Shown: one piece after another, positions 43,129 to 50,275 of the stretch | How positions within the stretch are numbered: position 1 is the first letter of the stretch | How the letters are laid out: every line of letters begins with the position of its first letter | NCBI RefSeq assembly: GCF_026107515.2 | Contig: NZ_JAPCHW010000006.1 | Coordinates: 248,001-312,000 of the forward strand | Length of the DNA: 64,000 nt | Source of the DNA: Glutamicibacter sp. MNS18 | Lineage (GTDB): Bacteria > Actinomycetota > Actinomycetes > Actinomycetales > Micrococcaceae | Direction: 5' to 3' | Notes under the pieces: model-generated | The model's database searches: none | The model's input: the letters and a program-made list of their open reading frames with translations, nothing else | Told to the model about the DNA's origin: nothing | Translations under genes and position numbers: made by a program

Positions 43129-43139
43129 TTGTCTAACAA
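43129..43139. promoter_or_regulatory. Candidate GntR/FCD operator
   Basis: TTGTCTAACAA fits the TNGTNNNACNA consensus known for LldR-type GntR/FCD regulators and is a perfect TTGT/ACAA inverted repeat around CTA. It lies in the divergent spacer, 49 bases before the dehydrogenase ATG and 72 before the GntR start. The match is seen; the assignment is inferred from the family. Confidence 0.6.
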
Positions 43140-43210
43140 GTACACATGCCATGCTAGTACCTTGCGTGCAATACTTTAACCGTCCAAAGCAAACCATTGG
43201 AGGCAAAGCC

Positions 43211-43870
43211 GTGGCACGTCTAGGGGTCGTTTCGGTCGTGCAGGCCATCATCCGGGACCTGCGTGAGCGGATTTTCAGCGGGGACCTGGCCCCGGGCTCC
43301 GCACTACGCGAGGTCGACGTGGCGGAGCACTACGAGGTGGCCCGCCCCACGGCCAAGGCGGCCCTGGAGAACCTGGTGGCCACCGGGTTGCTGAGCCGCA
43401 ATGCCCACCAGACCGCCCGGGTGCGTCGGCTGACCCCCGCGGACACGAGGGATATCTACCGCACCCGCGCCATCATCGAGGCCGAAGCCGTGCGGCTACT
43501 GGCCTCCACCAGGCACGTCCCGGAGGCCGCCCTGGAATCCAACGCCCGGATCACCGCGCTGCGTGATGCCTCGCCCATCCAGATCGTCGACCCCGATGTG
43601 CGTTTCCATACCGCATTGGTCGACGCCCTGCAGTCCCCGCGGACCAGCACCATCTACGAACAGCTGACCGACGAGATCCGCCTGTGCATGAGCCATGTGC
43701 AGGACGCGACACTGCTGTCCACCGAGCGGATCGCCGCCGAACACGGGCAACTGCTCGAGCTGATTGCCGCAGGAGACGGGGATGGTGCGGCCGAGGTGCT
43801 CCAGCGGCATCTGGACAACGCCAGCACCCGGCTCGCCGAGCACCTTGCTGGCCTGGGTAGCGCGGTTTAA
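43211..43870 (+). CDS. GntR-family regulator with FCD domain
   Basis: A 219-residue protein from the GTG at 43211 (TTGGAGG 8 bases upstream). The winged helix occupies residues 1-75 (IIRDLRERIFSGDLAPGSALREVDVAEHYEVARPTAKAALENLVATGLL). The FCD effector domain has DIYRTRAIIEAEAVRLLA and the metal-ligand pattern D..H...H: DPDVRFHTALVDAL and AEHGQLLELIAAGDGDGA. FCD regulators bind carboxylates, fitting control of the divergent D-2-hydroxyacid dehydrogenase. Confidence 0.88.
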   Translation: MARLGVVSVVQAIIRDLRERIFSGDLAPGSALREVDVAEHYEVARPTAKAALENLVATGLLSRNAHQTARVRRLTPADTRDIYRTRAIIEAEAVRLLASTRHVPEAALESNARITALRDASPIQIVDPDVRFHTALVDALQSPRTSTIYEQLTDEIRLCMSHVQDATLLSTERIAAEHGQLLELIAAGDGDGAAEVLQRHLDNASTRLAEHLAGLGSAV

Positions 43871-43876
43871 TGACAA

Positions 43877-43915
43877 CCACCCGCCCGGAGCATGATTCCC
43901 ATGCGGGACGGGTGG
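43877..43915. terminator. Hairpin between convergent GntR and MFS genes
   Basis: CCACCCG (43877-43883) pairs with CGGGTGG (43909-43915), and GCATG (43890-43894) with CATGC (43900-43904) around ATTCC. No T tract follows on either strand, so this is only a probable bidirectional terminator. Confidence 0.55.
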
Positions 43916-43927
43916 GAGCAGAGCGGG

Positions 43928-45148
43928 CTATTGTGCCGCAACCGGCTCCGGCTGCACCGCCTCGGTGGCGCGTACCGGCTTGCGGATCAACGAGGTAGCC
44001 AACAGTCCCAGCACCGCCGCGGCACCGAAAAGGTAGAACCCATAGGGGTAGGCGTGCCCGCTGGCTACCAGCAAACCGGTGAGGCCCGGCCCGACGATCG
44101 CGCCCAAGCGCCCCACCCCGGCGACCATTCCCATTCCGGTACCCACCAGATGCCGAGGGTAGGCATAGCCAACGAATCCGTAGATCAGTACCTGGGCACA
44201 GAAGACAAAGGCTCCGGTGACCAGGACCACGAGGTTCAGCACCCATTGGTTCTCCATCCGGATACTGAGCAGCACCAGTAGAACCGCGGCGGACCCGAAC
44301 CAGAACATGGTGGTTCCCTCGATCCCCCGGGCATCAGCGATACGTCCGCCCAACAGCAGTCCTGCAATGGCCCCGACATTGAGAACCAGCAGCAAGACCA
44401 GCGAATCGGCCACGTTGTATCCGGCGCCACGAATCAGCTGCGGCAACCAGGTGTTCATGCCGTAGACCAGTAGCAGTCCCATGAATGCACCGATCCACAA
44501 ACCGATGGTGGACCGTGCCGTACCTCCGCTGAAGAGATCCCGGATGCGGGCCTGTGGCACCGGATCCCCGTGGGCGGCCAGGCCCGCGGCATGGGTTTCC
44601 GGAAGCTTGAAGTACATGATCGGCAACAGCAGCAGGCCCAATGCACCGCCACTGTAGAACAGCCAGGTCCAATGTCCCGCGGCCACGATCGCCAGCAGCG
44701 AGGCAAGCACCGCCCCGACATGGTACCCGGTCATGGTTATGGTGCTCGAGTGGGCGCGGGCGTCATCTGCAGCCGCTTCCTGCATCATCGTGATGGCCAC
44801 CGGCATGCAGCCTCCGATGGCAAGACCGGCGATGAAACGCACAACCACCAGCATCGCGATGTTCGGCATGAGCGGGAAGACCAGGGTGAAGATCGAGAAG
44901 ACCAGTACGCAGACCAGGATCGGCACGCGTCGACCATACTTATCCGAGGCCGGGCCGATCAGCACCGCGCCCAGCCCCACGCCAACGAGCGAAAATGTGG
45001 CAATACTCGTCGCGTCCAGCGCGGTCATGCCCAGATAGGCGGAGTCCAGCAGGTGCGGAATCGAGGCACTGAGCGCAACGATATCGAACCCCTCAAAGAC
45101 CACGGTGGTCCAGCATAGGGCCACGATCCAGGCTCGGGTTGTTTTCAA
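43928..45148 (-). CDS. MFS transporter, aromatic acid:H+ symporter type
   Basis: A 406-residue transporter with about 12 membrane segments. The start is the TTG at 45148, with GGGAG 7 bases upstream, giving KTTRAWIVALCWTTVVFEGFDIVALSASIP; the Asp in FEGFDI is the conserved membrane acid of the AAHS group. IGPASDKYGRRVPIL is MFS motif A. Upstream in-frame codons are less likely because they would run through the palindrome at 45238-45257. The substrate may be an aromatic or other carboxylate, possibly related to the cat pathway, but this is not shown. Confidence 0.8.
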   Translation of the reverse strand: MKTTRAWIVALCWTTVVFEGFDIVALSASIPHLLDSAYLGMTALDATSIATFSLVGVGLGAVLIGPASDKYGRRVPILVCVLVFSIFTLVFPLMPNIAMLVVVRFIAGLAIGGCMPVAITMMQEAAADDARAHSSTITMTGYHVGAVLASLLAIVAAGHWTWLFYSGGALGLLLLPIMYFKLPETHAAGLAAHGDPVPQARIRDLFSGGTARSTIGLWIGAFMGLLLVYGMNTWLPQLIRGAGYNVADSLVLLLVLNVGAIAGLLLGGRIADARGIEGTTMFWFGSAAVLLVLLSIRMENQWVLNLVVLVTGAFVFCAQVLIYGFVGYAYPRHLVGTGMGMVAGVGRLGAIVGPGLTGLLVASGHAYPYGFYLFGAAAVLGLLATSLIRKPVRATEAVQPEPVAAQ

Positions 45149-45237
45149 GAAGGCACTCCCAGATGGTCGGTTTTCGTCACGGATCGGTGATCGAGCATCT
45201 TCGAGTGTGCCCCATACCGCATCGGAAAACCATTCAT

Positions 45238-45257
45238 TACCGAACATTCGTTCGGTA
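45238..45257 (-). promoter_or_regulatory. Perfect palindrome upstream of the MFS gene
   Basis: TACCGAACATTCGTTCGGTA has perfect 8-bp arms around ATTC. It lies 89 bases before the proposed TTG start of the transporter, in the divergent spacer with the sulfur operon. It resembles TetR- or IclR-type operators. No such regulator gene is adjacent. Confidence 0.55.
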
Positions 45258-45379
45258 TGTGAACTTTTGTGGCCCATGGTCGTCGTTGACAGCTGCCATG
45301 CCTCGGCGAGTCGGGGTCCTGGTATCGATCTCACACAAGCCCGGCGAACCAGGCTGCAGGCATACCCCCACCCCTATTG

Positions 45380-45409
45380 TTGACATACCCCCGGGGGTAT
45401 CTCTATGAT
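45380..45409 (+). promoter_or_regulatory. Promoter with CsoR/CstR-type operator
   Basis: TTGACA (45380-45385) and TATGAT (45404-45409) are 18 bases apart, the best promoter match in the window. The spacer holds the perfect 16-bp palindrome ATACCCCCGGGGGTAT (45385-45400), the G/C-tract type bound by CsoR-family repressors. An imperfect ATACCCCCACCCC half-site lies about 20 bases upstream. The repressor gene is fifth in the operon this promoter drives. Confidence 0.85.
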
Positions 45410-45440
45410 GGGTGGAACACCACCGACAAAGGAGAATGAG

Positions 45441-46832
45441 ATGCTGCTTGAACGCTTCTACGACGAGGACCTGGCCCAGGCCAGCTATTTCATCGGCTGC
45501 CAGGCCAAAGGCGAGGCCGTCGTGGTTGATCCCCGCCGCGACATCGCCGGCTACCTGGAGCTGGCCGCCAAGCACGGCATGAGCATCACCGCGGTAACCG
45601 AAACCCATATCCACGCCGATTACCTCTCCGGTACCCGCGAGCTGGCCGCCGCCACCGGTGCCGCCATGTACGTCTCCGGCGAGGGCGGCGTCGACTGGCA
45701 GTATGGCTTCGACGCCGAACGCCTGATGGATAGGGACACCATCACTCTGGGCAACATCACCCTCACCGCACGCCACACCCCCGGGCATACCCCCGAGCAC
45801 CTTTCCTTCCTGGTCACCGACGGGGCCTTCAGCCCCGAGCCCGGATATTTGCTCTCCGGGGATTTCGTCTTCGCCGGGGACCTGGGCCGCCCGGATCTGC
45901 TCGATGAAGCCGCCGGCGGGGTGGACACCCGCTTTGCCGGAGCCCGCCAGCTATTCGCCTCGCTGCAGCAGGTCTTCCTCGAACTGCCCGACCATGTGCA
46001 GGTCCACCCCGCCCACGGTTCGGGCAGCGCCTGCGGCAAGGCCCTGGGTGCGGTACCTTCCACCACCGTCGGCTACGAACGCCAGTACGCCTGGTGGGCC
46101 AGCTATCTGGCGCAGGACAACGAGGAAGGGTTCGTGGCCGCACTGCTGGAAAACCAGCCGGATGCCCACGCCTACTTCGGGCGCATGAAACGGCAGAACC
46201 GTGACGGCGCCGCCATCCTCGGGCCGCTGGGCACGCTGCCGGAGCTGGCCCCGGAGCAGGTCAATGCCAGGCTTGCGGACGGAACCAGCGTTTTCGTGGA
46301 CACCCGGGAACACACCCAGGTGCTGTCCGGCACGGTGGCCGGAGCACTGGCTATCCCCGGACCCGGGAAGATGGCCACCTTTGGAGGCTGGGCCTTCGAT
46401 CCGGAACGTGACGGGCGCTCGCTGGTAGTGCTGGCCCGGGATGCCAAGCAGGCCGACGAAATGCGCGACCATCTGATCCGCGTAGGTATCGACAGGGTGG
46501 CCGGATACGCCACCACCCTGCACGGGCTGCCGGCGTTCACGCCACCGCAGGTCCATCCCCTTGAGCTGGGGTCCTTGGACTACGCCGCCCTGGTCGACGT
46601 GCGTAACCGGAACGAATACAACGATGGGCATATCCCCGGGGCCCGATGGCTCTCGGCCAGCCAGGCGCTGTGGAAACTCGACCAGCTGCCTCGCGACGGG
46701 GCGATCGTCACCTATTGCCAGGGCGGGACACGCAATGCCGTGGTGGCCAGCGCCCTGCGCGCCGCCGGTTACGACGTCGTTGAACTGGCCGGCAGCTACG
46801 CCGGCTGGCAGTCCCGTATGGCCACGGCCTAA
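45441..46832 (+). CDS. Metallo-beta-lactamase/rhodanese fusion (persulfide dioxygenase-sulfurtransferase, CstB-like)
   Basis: A 463-residue protein from the ATG at 45441. The N-terminal MBL domain (1-240) has the ETHE1-type iron site: His56, His58 and Asp60 (THIHADYL), His115 (TPGHTPEH) and Asp141 (SGDFVF). Two rhodanese domains follow. The first (about 255-350) has no active-site Cys (VVLARDAKQ). The second has IVTYCQGGTRNAV with the catalytic Cys. The family oxidises persulfides and moves the sulfane sulfur. It heads the CstR-controlled operon. Confidence 0.9.
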   Translation: MLLERFYDEDLAQASYFIGCQAKGEAVVVDPRRDIAGYLELAAKHGMSITAVTETHIHADYLSGTRELAAATGAAMYVSGEGGVDWQYGFDAERLMDRDTITLGNITLTARHTPGHTPEHLSFLVTDGAFSPEPGYLLSGDFVFAGDLGRPDLLDEAAGGVDTRFAGARQLFASLQQVFLELPDHVQVHPAHGSGSACGKALGAVPSTTVGYERQYAWWASYLAQDNEEGFVAALLENQPDAHAYFGRMKRQNRDGAAILGPLGTLPELAPEQVNARLADGTSVFVDTREHTQVLSGTVAGALAIPGPGKMATFGGWAFDPERDGRSLVVLARDAKQADEMRDHLIRVGIDRVAGYATTLHGLPAFTPPQVHPLELGSLDYAALVDVRNRNEYNDGHIPGARWLSASQALWKLDQLPRDGAIVTYCQGGTRNAVVASALRAAGYDVVELAGSYAGWQSRMATA

Positions 46833-46863
46833 CCCGTCTTCGAGATAAGGAGAACCCAGGAAC

Positions 46864-47466
46864 ATGAGCAACACCATGAAGAGGATAAGTGCCCAGGAAC
46901 TGAAGGCCCTGCTGGCCAATGGCTCCGGGGCCGCGATCTTGGATGTGCGCACCCCCGTCGAGTTCGGAGCATTGCATATCCCCGGATCGTACAACGTCCC
47001 GCTGGATCTGCTGCCCGAGCATGCCCATGACGTGACCCGGAACCTGGCCCGGCAGATCGTGCTGGTCTGCCAATCCGGCAACCGGGCCACACAAGCCCAG
47101 CAATGCCTGGTGGACATCGACATCGAGGGCGCCAGCGTACTGGTCGGCGGCATCGCCGCCTACGAGAAGGCCGGTGGCGAGGTGGTGCGTGGTTCACGAC
47201 GCTGGGCCATGGACCGCCAGGTTCGCATGGCCGCAGGTGCCCTGGTGCTTGCCGGGTTCCTGGCCGGGAAGATCATCAACCCGAAACTGGGATACCTGCC
47301 CGCCGCCGTCGGCGCCGGTTTGGTCTTCTCGGCGGCCACCAACTCCTGCGCCATGGCCGGGGCCCTATCCCGGATGCCGTGGAACAGGGTGCGCCCGGTG
47401 GCCGGCAGCAACCCGCTGGCCGACACCCCGAATGCCGGCCAGCTGCTGGCCGGCAACACGAAGTAG
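46864..47466 (+). CDS. Rhodanese with C-terminal membrane domain (DUF2892)
   Basis: A 200-residue protein. Residues 8-115 are a rhodanese domain (AAILDVRTPVEFGALHIPGSYNVPLD, active Cys69 in IVLVCQSGNRAT). Residues 115-170 contain two hydrophobic segments of the DUF2892 type (RQVRMAAGALVLAGFLAGKIINPKLGYL). It would handle sulfane sulfur at the membrane. It lies 31 bases after the MBL-rhodanese gene in the same operon. Confidence 0.9.
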   Translation: MSNTMKRISAQELKALLANGSGAAILDVRTPVEFGALHIPGSYNVPLDLLPEHAHDVTRNLARQIVLVCQSGNRATQAQQCLVDIDIEGASVLVGGIAAYEKAGGEVVRGSRRWAMDRQVRMAAGALVLAGFLAGKIINPKLGYLPAAVGAGLVFSAATNSCAMAGALSRMPWNRVRPVAGSNPLADTPNAGQLLAGNTK

Positions 47467-47479
47467 AAGGAAGATCACC

Positions 47480-48373
47480 GTGGATCCGCTGGTCATCCTG
47501 GTCTTATTCGCCTCCGTGGTCGTCGGCCTCAGCCTCGGGCTGCTCGGCGGTGGCGGATCGATCCTGATGGTCCCGTTGCTGTCATATGTGGCCGGAATGG
47601 AAGCGAAACAGGCCATCGCCACCTCATTGTTCGTGGTGGCGGTGACATCCCTGTCCGGTCTGCTCGCACATGCCCGCGCCGGCAACATCCGGTGGGGCAT
47701 CGGCACGGTTTTCGGGGTTTCGGGCATGGCCGGGGCCTTTCTGGGTGGGCTGCTTGGGGGCCGTCTACCGGGAACGGTACTGATGACCGCCTTCGCGCTG
47801 ATGATGCTGGCCACCGCCGGCGCGATGTTGCGCGGACGCAGGCAGGTGAAGGGCCGGGTACATGCCAAACGTCCGGTGGGCCGCATCGTCATCGATGGGC
47901 TGGTAGTGGGACTGGTGACCGGGCTGGTGGGTGCCGGGGGCGGGTTCCTGGTGGTGCCGGCCCTGGTTCTCCTGGGCGGGTTATCCATGCCGTTGGCCGT
48001 GGGAACCTCACTGCTGGTGATCTCCGTGAAGTCCTTCGCCGGGCTGGCCGGGTATCTCTGGACCACCGCCATCGACTGGCCGCTGGCCTTGTCGGTGACG
48101 GCCGCGGCGATGGTCGGTTCGCTGGCCGGTGCCCGGTTGGCTTCCCGCATCCCGGAAGCCGCTCTGCGCAGGGGTTTCGGATACTTCGTCCTGGTGATGG
48201 GCGTCGTGGTCCTGGCCCAGGAACTGCCCCACCCCTTCGGTCTTCCGGTACTGGGAATCGGCCTGGCAGTGATCGCTGCACTGGTGCTGTGCACCACGGT
48301 CCCGGCCGTTGCCGCGCGCTGCCGGTGGCGGGGCAACCGGGCCCCAACCGACCCGGCCGCGGCACTCGATTAG
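47480..48373 (+). CDS. TauE/SafE-family sulfite or sulfur-compound exporter
   Basis: A 297-residue membrane protein with about eight hydrophobic segments in two repeats. Each repeat opens with a Gly-rich motif: LGLLGGGGSILMVPLLSY and LVGAGGGFLVVPALVLLGG. The start is GTG at 47480 with AAGGAAG upstream. TauE/SafE proteins move sulfite, sulfoacetate or related anions; here it would export sulfite or thiosulfate made by the persulfide enzymes upstream. Confidence 0.88.
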   Translation: MDPLVILVLFASVVVGLSLGLLGGGGSILMVPLLSYVAGMEAKQAIATSLFVVAVTSLSGLLAHARAGNIRWGIGTVFGVSGMAGAFLGGLLGGRLPGTVLMTAFALMMLATAGAMLRGRRQVKGRVHAKRPVGRIVIDGLVVGLVTGLVGAGGGFLVVPALVLLGGLSMPLAVGTSLLVISVKSFAGLAGYLWTTAIDWPLALSVTAAAMVGSLAGARLASRIPEAALRRGFGYFVLVMGVVVLAQELPHPFGLPVLGIGLAVIAALVLCTTVPAVAARCRWRGNRAPTDPAAALD

Positions 48374-48397
48374 TATCTATTGCAGTAAGGAAAGAAA

Positions 48398-48760
48398 ATG
48401 ATACCCCTGGAACTGACCGAAACGAACTTCGCCGAGGTGGTCAAGGCCCCCGGGATGGTGCTGGTGGATTTCTGGGCCGCCTGGTGTGGCCCATGCCGCC
48501 AGTTCGCCCCGGTGTTCGACCAAGCGGCGGAGCTGCATCCCGATGTCGTCTTCGGCAAGGTGAATACCGAAACCCAGCAGTCCCTGGCCGCGGCGGCGCA
48601 GATCACCTCGATCCCCACACTGCTGGCCTTCAAGGACGGGGTCATGGTCTCTTCCCGGCCCGGTGCGCTGGATCCGGCACGGCTCGAATCGCTGGTCACC
48701 TCGCTGAAGGAACTGGACATGGATGAGGTACGCTCCCGGATGCAGATTGCACCCCGGTAG
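48398..48760 (+). CDS. Thioredoxin-family protein
   Basis: A 120-residue thioredoxin with WCGPC at Cys30/Cys33 and cis-Pro in ITSIPTLLAFKDG. The C-terminus is slightly longer than in housekeeping thioredoxins. In this operon it probably reduces protein or low-molecular-weight persulfides. It starts 24 bases after the exporter gene. Confidence 0.92.
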   Translation: MIPLELTETNFAEVVKAPGMVLVDFWAAWCGPCRQFAPVFDQAAELHPDVVFGKVNTETQQSLAAAAQITSIPTLLAFKDGVMVSSRPGALDPARLESLVTSLKELDMDEVRSRMQIAPR

Positions 48761-48806
48761 CCCCCGAAGGATCCGGTCAATCCGATCACAACCCAAGGAG
48801 AGAATG

Positions 48807-49085
48807 ATGCGCAACGCCGACGAGGCCACCCGCAAGAAGATCCTCAACCGGCTCAAGCGCGCCCGGGGCCAGCTTGATGCGGTGATCAACGCGGTCGAGG
48901 GCGAGGGCTCATGCCGTGATGTCGTGACCCAGCTGGCCGCGGTGTCCACCGCCCTGGATCGCGCGGGGTTCGCCATTGTCTCCACCGCCATGCAGCACTG
49001 CCTGATCGACCCGGAGAAGACCGCCGAGGAAGAAGACGGGTTGACCGTCGAGGAGCTGGAAAAGCTCTTCCTCTCTCTTTCGTAA
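48807..49085 (+). CDS. cstR: CsoR-family repressor of the CstR (persulfide-sensing) type
   Basis: A 92-residue all-helical repressor: ILNRLKRARGQLDAVINAVEG, Cys36 in SCRDVVTQLAAV and Cys65 in AMQHCLIDPE. Copper-sensing CsoR uses Cys36, His61 and Cys65; here position 61 is Ala, so the copper site is incomplete and the two cysteines fit the dithiol persulfide sensor CstR. The ATG at 48807 is 6 bases after AAGGAG. The operator in the operon promoter and the sulfur genes around it support the call. Confidence 0.85.
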   Translation: MRNADEATRKKILNRLKRARGQLDAVINAVEGEGSCRDVVTQLAAVSTALDRAGFAIVSTAMQHCLIDPEKTAEEEDGLTVEELEKLFLSLS

Positions 49086-49116
49086 AAATGGGCCATTGCC
49101 CGGAAAGGTGCATCGG

Positions 49117-49278
49117 ATGTGCCGTCAAGTGAACTGCAGGATCTGCGGGAAGACGACGTGGGCTGGCTGCGGCCAGCATGTGGACTCGGTCATGGCCAAC
49201 GTCCCGAAGTCCCGGCGTTGCCAGGGACATGAGCAGCCGGCGGGCCGGGGACTGTTCGCCAGGTTGTTCGGCAAGTAG
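49117..49278 (+). CDS. Small Cys-rich protein of the sulfur operon
   Basis: A 53-residue protein, MCRQVNCRICGKTTWAGCGQ and onward to CQGHEQ and a basic tail. Cys residues at CxxC (NCRICGK) and WAGCGQH suggest a zinc ribbon or knuckle. Similar tiny proteins are widespread in actinobacteria without a known role. It lies 31 bases after cstR and before the terminator, so it is probably the last gene of the operon. Confidence 0.7.
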   Translation: MCRQVNCRICGKTTWAGCGQHVDSVMANVPKSRRCQGHEQPAGRGLFARLFGK

Positions 49279-49298
49279 CCCAACCACCGCACGGTACG

Positions 49299-49334
49299 AA
49301 GCCGGTAGCTGGGTCCAGCTACCGGCTTTGCTTT
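49299..49334. terminator. Bidirectional terminator after the sulfur operon
   Basis: AAGCCGGTAGCTGG (49299-49312) and CCAGCTACCGGCTT (49315-49328) form a perfect 14-bp stem with a 2-base minimal loop, followed by TGCTTT. The last codons and the stop of the convergent thioesterase gene lie inside the hairpin, so it may serve both transcripts. Confidence 0.85.
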
Positions 49335-49747
49335 ATCAACCGTCGTTGCAGCCATTCCCGTTCGGCCTCGTTCAGCGCCCGGGATGAGACCCCGTCGGCG
49401 GCCAGCGGCACCATCACCGCACTGCCGTCGAAGGCCACCGCCCCGTGCTGGTAGGCAATATGGCGGACCGTATACGACTTGGTCCCGATCCGGGACACCC
49501 CGACCCGCACGAACATCGCCGGCCCGTAGTGCAGCGGCCTGAGGTAGTCCACCTGGAGTGAGGCGACAACCGTCCCGTACTTCAGACGCTGTTCGTCGTT
49601 ATCCGCACGGGACCAGCGGTAGCGGGCCTCCTCCATCAGGGTCACCACCCGCGCGTTGTTCACGTGCCCGAGTTTGTCCTCGTCACTCCATCGCAGCTGG
49701 ATCTCGATATCCTGGCCGCCACTCACGGTACTGGTTTCATCAGTCAA
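49319..49747 (-). CDS. Acyl-CoA thioesterase (4HBT hotdog family)
   Basis: About 142 residues with the hotdog pattern IQLRWSDEDKLGHVNNARVVTLMEEARYRW (the Asp-x-LGHVNN motif of 4HBT thioesterases) and VASLQVDYLRPLHYG. The start is uncertain: TTG 49747 is listed, GTG 49726 is an alternative. It hydrolyses an acyl-CoA of unknown chain. Its stop sits in the terminator hairpin. Confidence 0.8.
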   Translation of the reverse strand: MTDETSTVSGGQDIEIQLRWSDEDKLGHVNNARVVTLMEEARYRWSRADNDEQRLKYGTVVASLQVDYLRPLHYGPAMFVRVGVSRIGTKSYTVRHIAYQHGAVAFDGSAVMVPLAADGVSSRALNEAEREWLQRRLIKQSR

Positions 49748-49788
49748 GGAACCATTCCAGCAGAGCGCCGACGCAACCGGGAGTTTCG

Positions 49789-50151
49789 TTACTCCGTCCC
49801 GGGGTGCCGATGCTCCGGATGGAGGGCCGAATGAGGTGCGTCCATCTGGTGCAGCAGCTGGTGGACCCCCGGATGCACCAGCCGCCAGCGCCGGTACTTG
49901 CCATCGGGGCGCACATCCACCACTCCGGCCCGGCGCAGCGTGGCCAGCGCCTGGGTGACGGTATTGGCCGACAGCTCCGCCGCTTCGGCCAGCTGGCTCA
50001 CCGAGGCTTCGGGGGCGGCATGCAAGGCCACCAGGATCTTCATCCGGGTCGCGTCGGCACACAGGGAGAAGACGTTGATCCATTCCGGGATCCGACCCTG
50101 CGCCTCCGCGACCGCGTTGGCGGCGATCCGACCCCGCTCAAGCTCCGCCAT
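49789..50151 (-). CDS. ArsR-family regulator, probable nickel sensor
   Basis: A 120-residue winged-helix protein: FSLCADATRMKILVALHAAPEASVSQLAEAAELSANTVTQALATLRRAG, then a wing RPDGKYRRWRL. The C-terminus is His-rich (VHPGVHQLLHQMDAPH, then HPEHRHPG), as in the nickel/cobalt sensors NmtR and KmtR. It is divergent from a nickel-type ABC transporter that abuts the urease operon, which supports nickel control. The ATG at 50151 follows GGGGG. Confidence 0.82.
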   Translation of the reverse strand: MAELERGRIAANAVAEAQGRIPEWINVFSLCADATRMKILVALHAAPEASVSQLAEAAELSANTVTQALATLRRAGVVDVRPDGKYRRWRLVHPGVHQLLHQMDAPHSALHPEHRHPGTE

Positions 50152-50205
50152 GGGCACCCCCGATTCCTGCCGCGGCCAATGCACCGGGCAGTGAACTTAT
50201 CTGTT

Positions 50206-50215
50206 TGTCTAGACA
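50206..50215. promoter_or_regulatory. Palindrome between the ArsR and nickel-transporter genes
   Basis: TGTCTAGACA is a perfect 10-bp palindrome inside a longer imperfect one (TATCTGTTTG to CACATGTATC). It lies 54 bases before the ArsR start and 60 before the transporter start. This is a plausible site for the metal sensor to control both directions. The binding is inferred. Confidence 0.5.
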
Positions 50216-50275
50216 CATGTATCGTAGGAACGAACCCATCCAGACCCTCCAAACACGCCGAAAGGACCCTGCACC

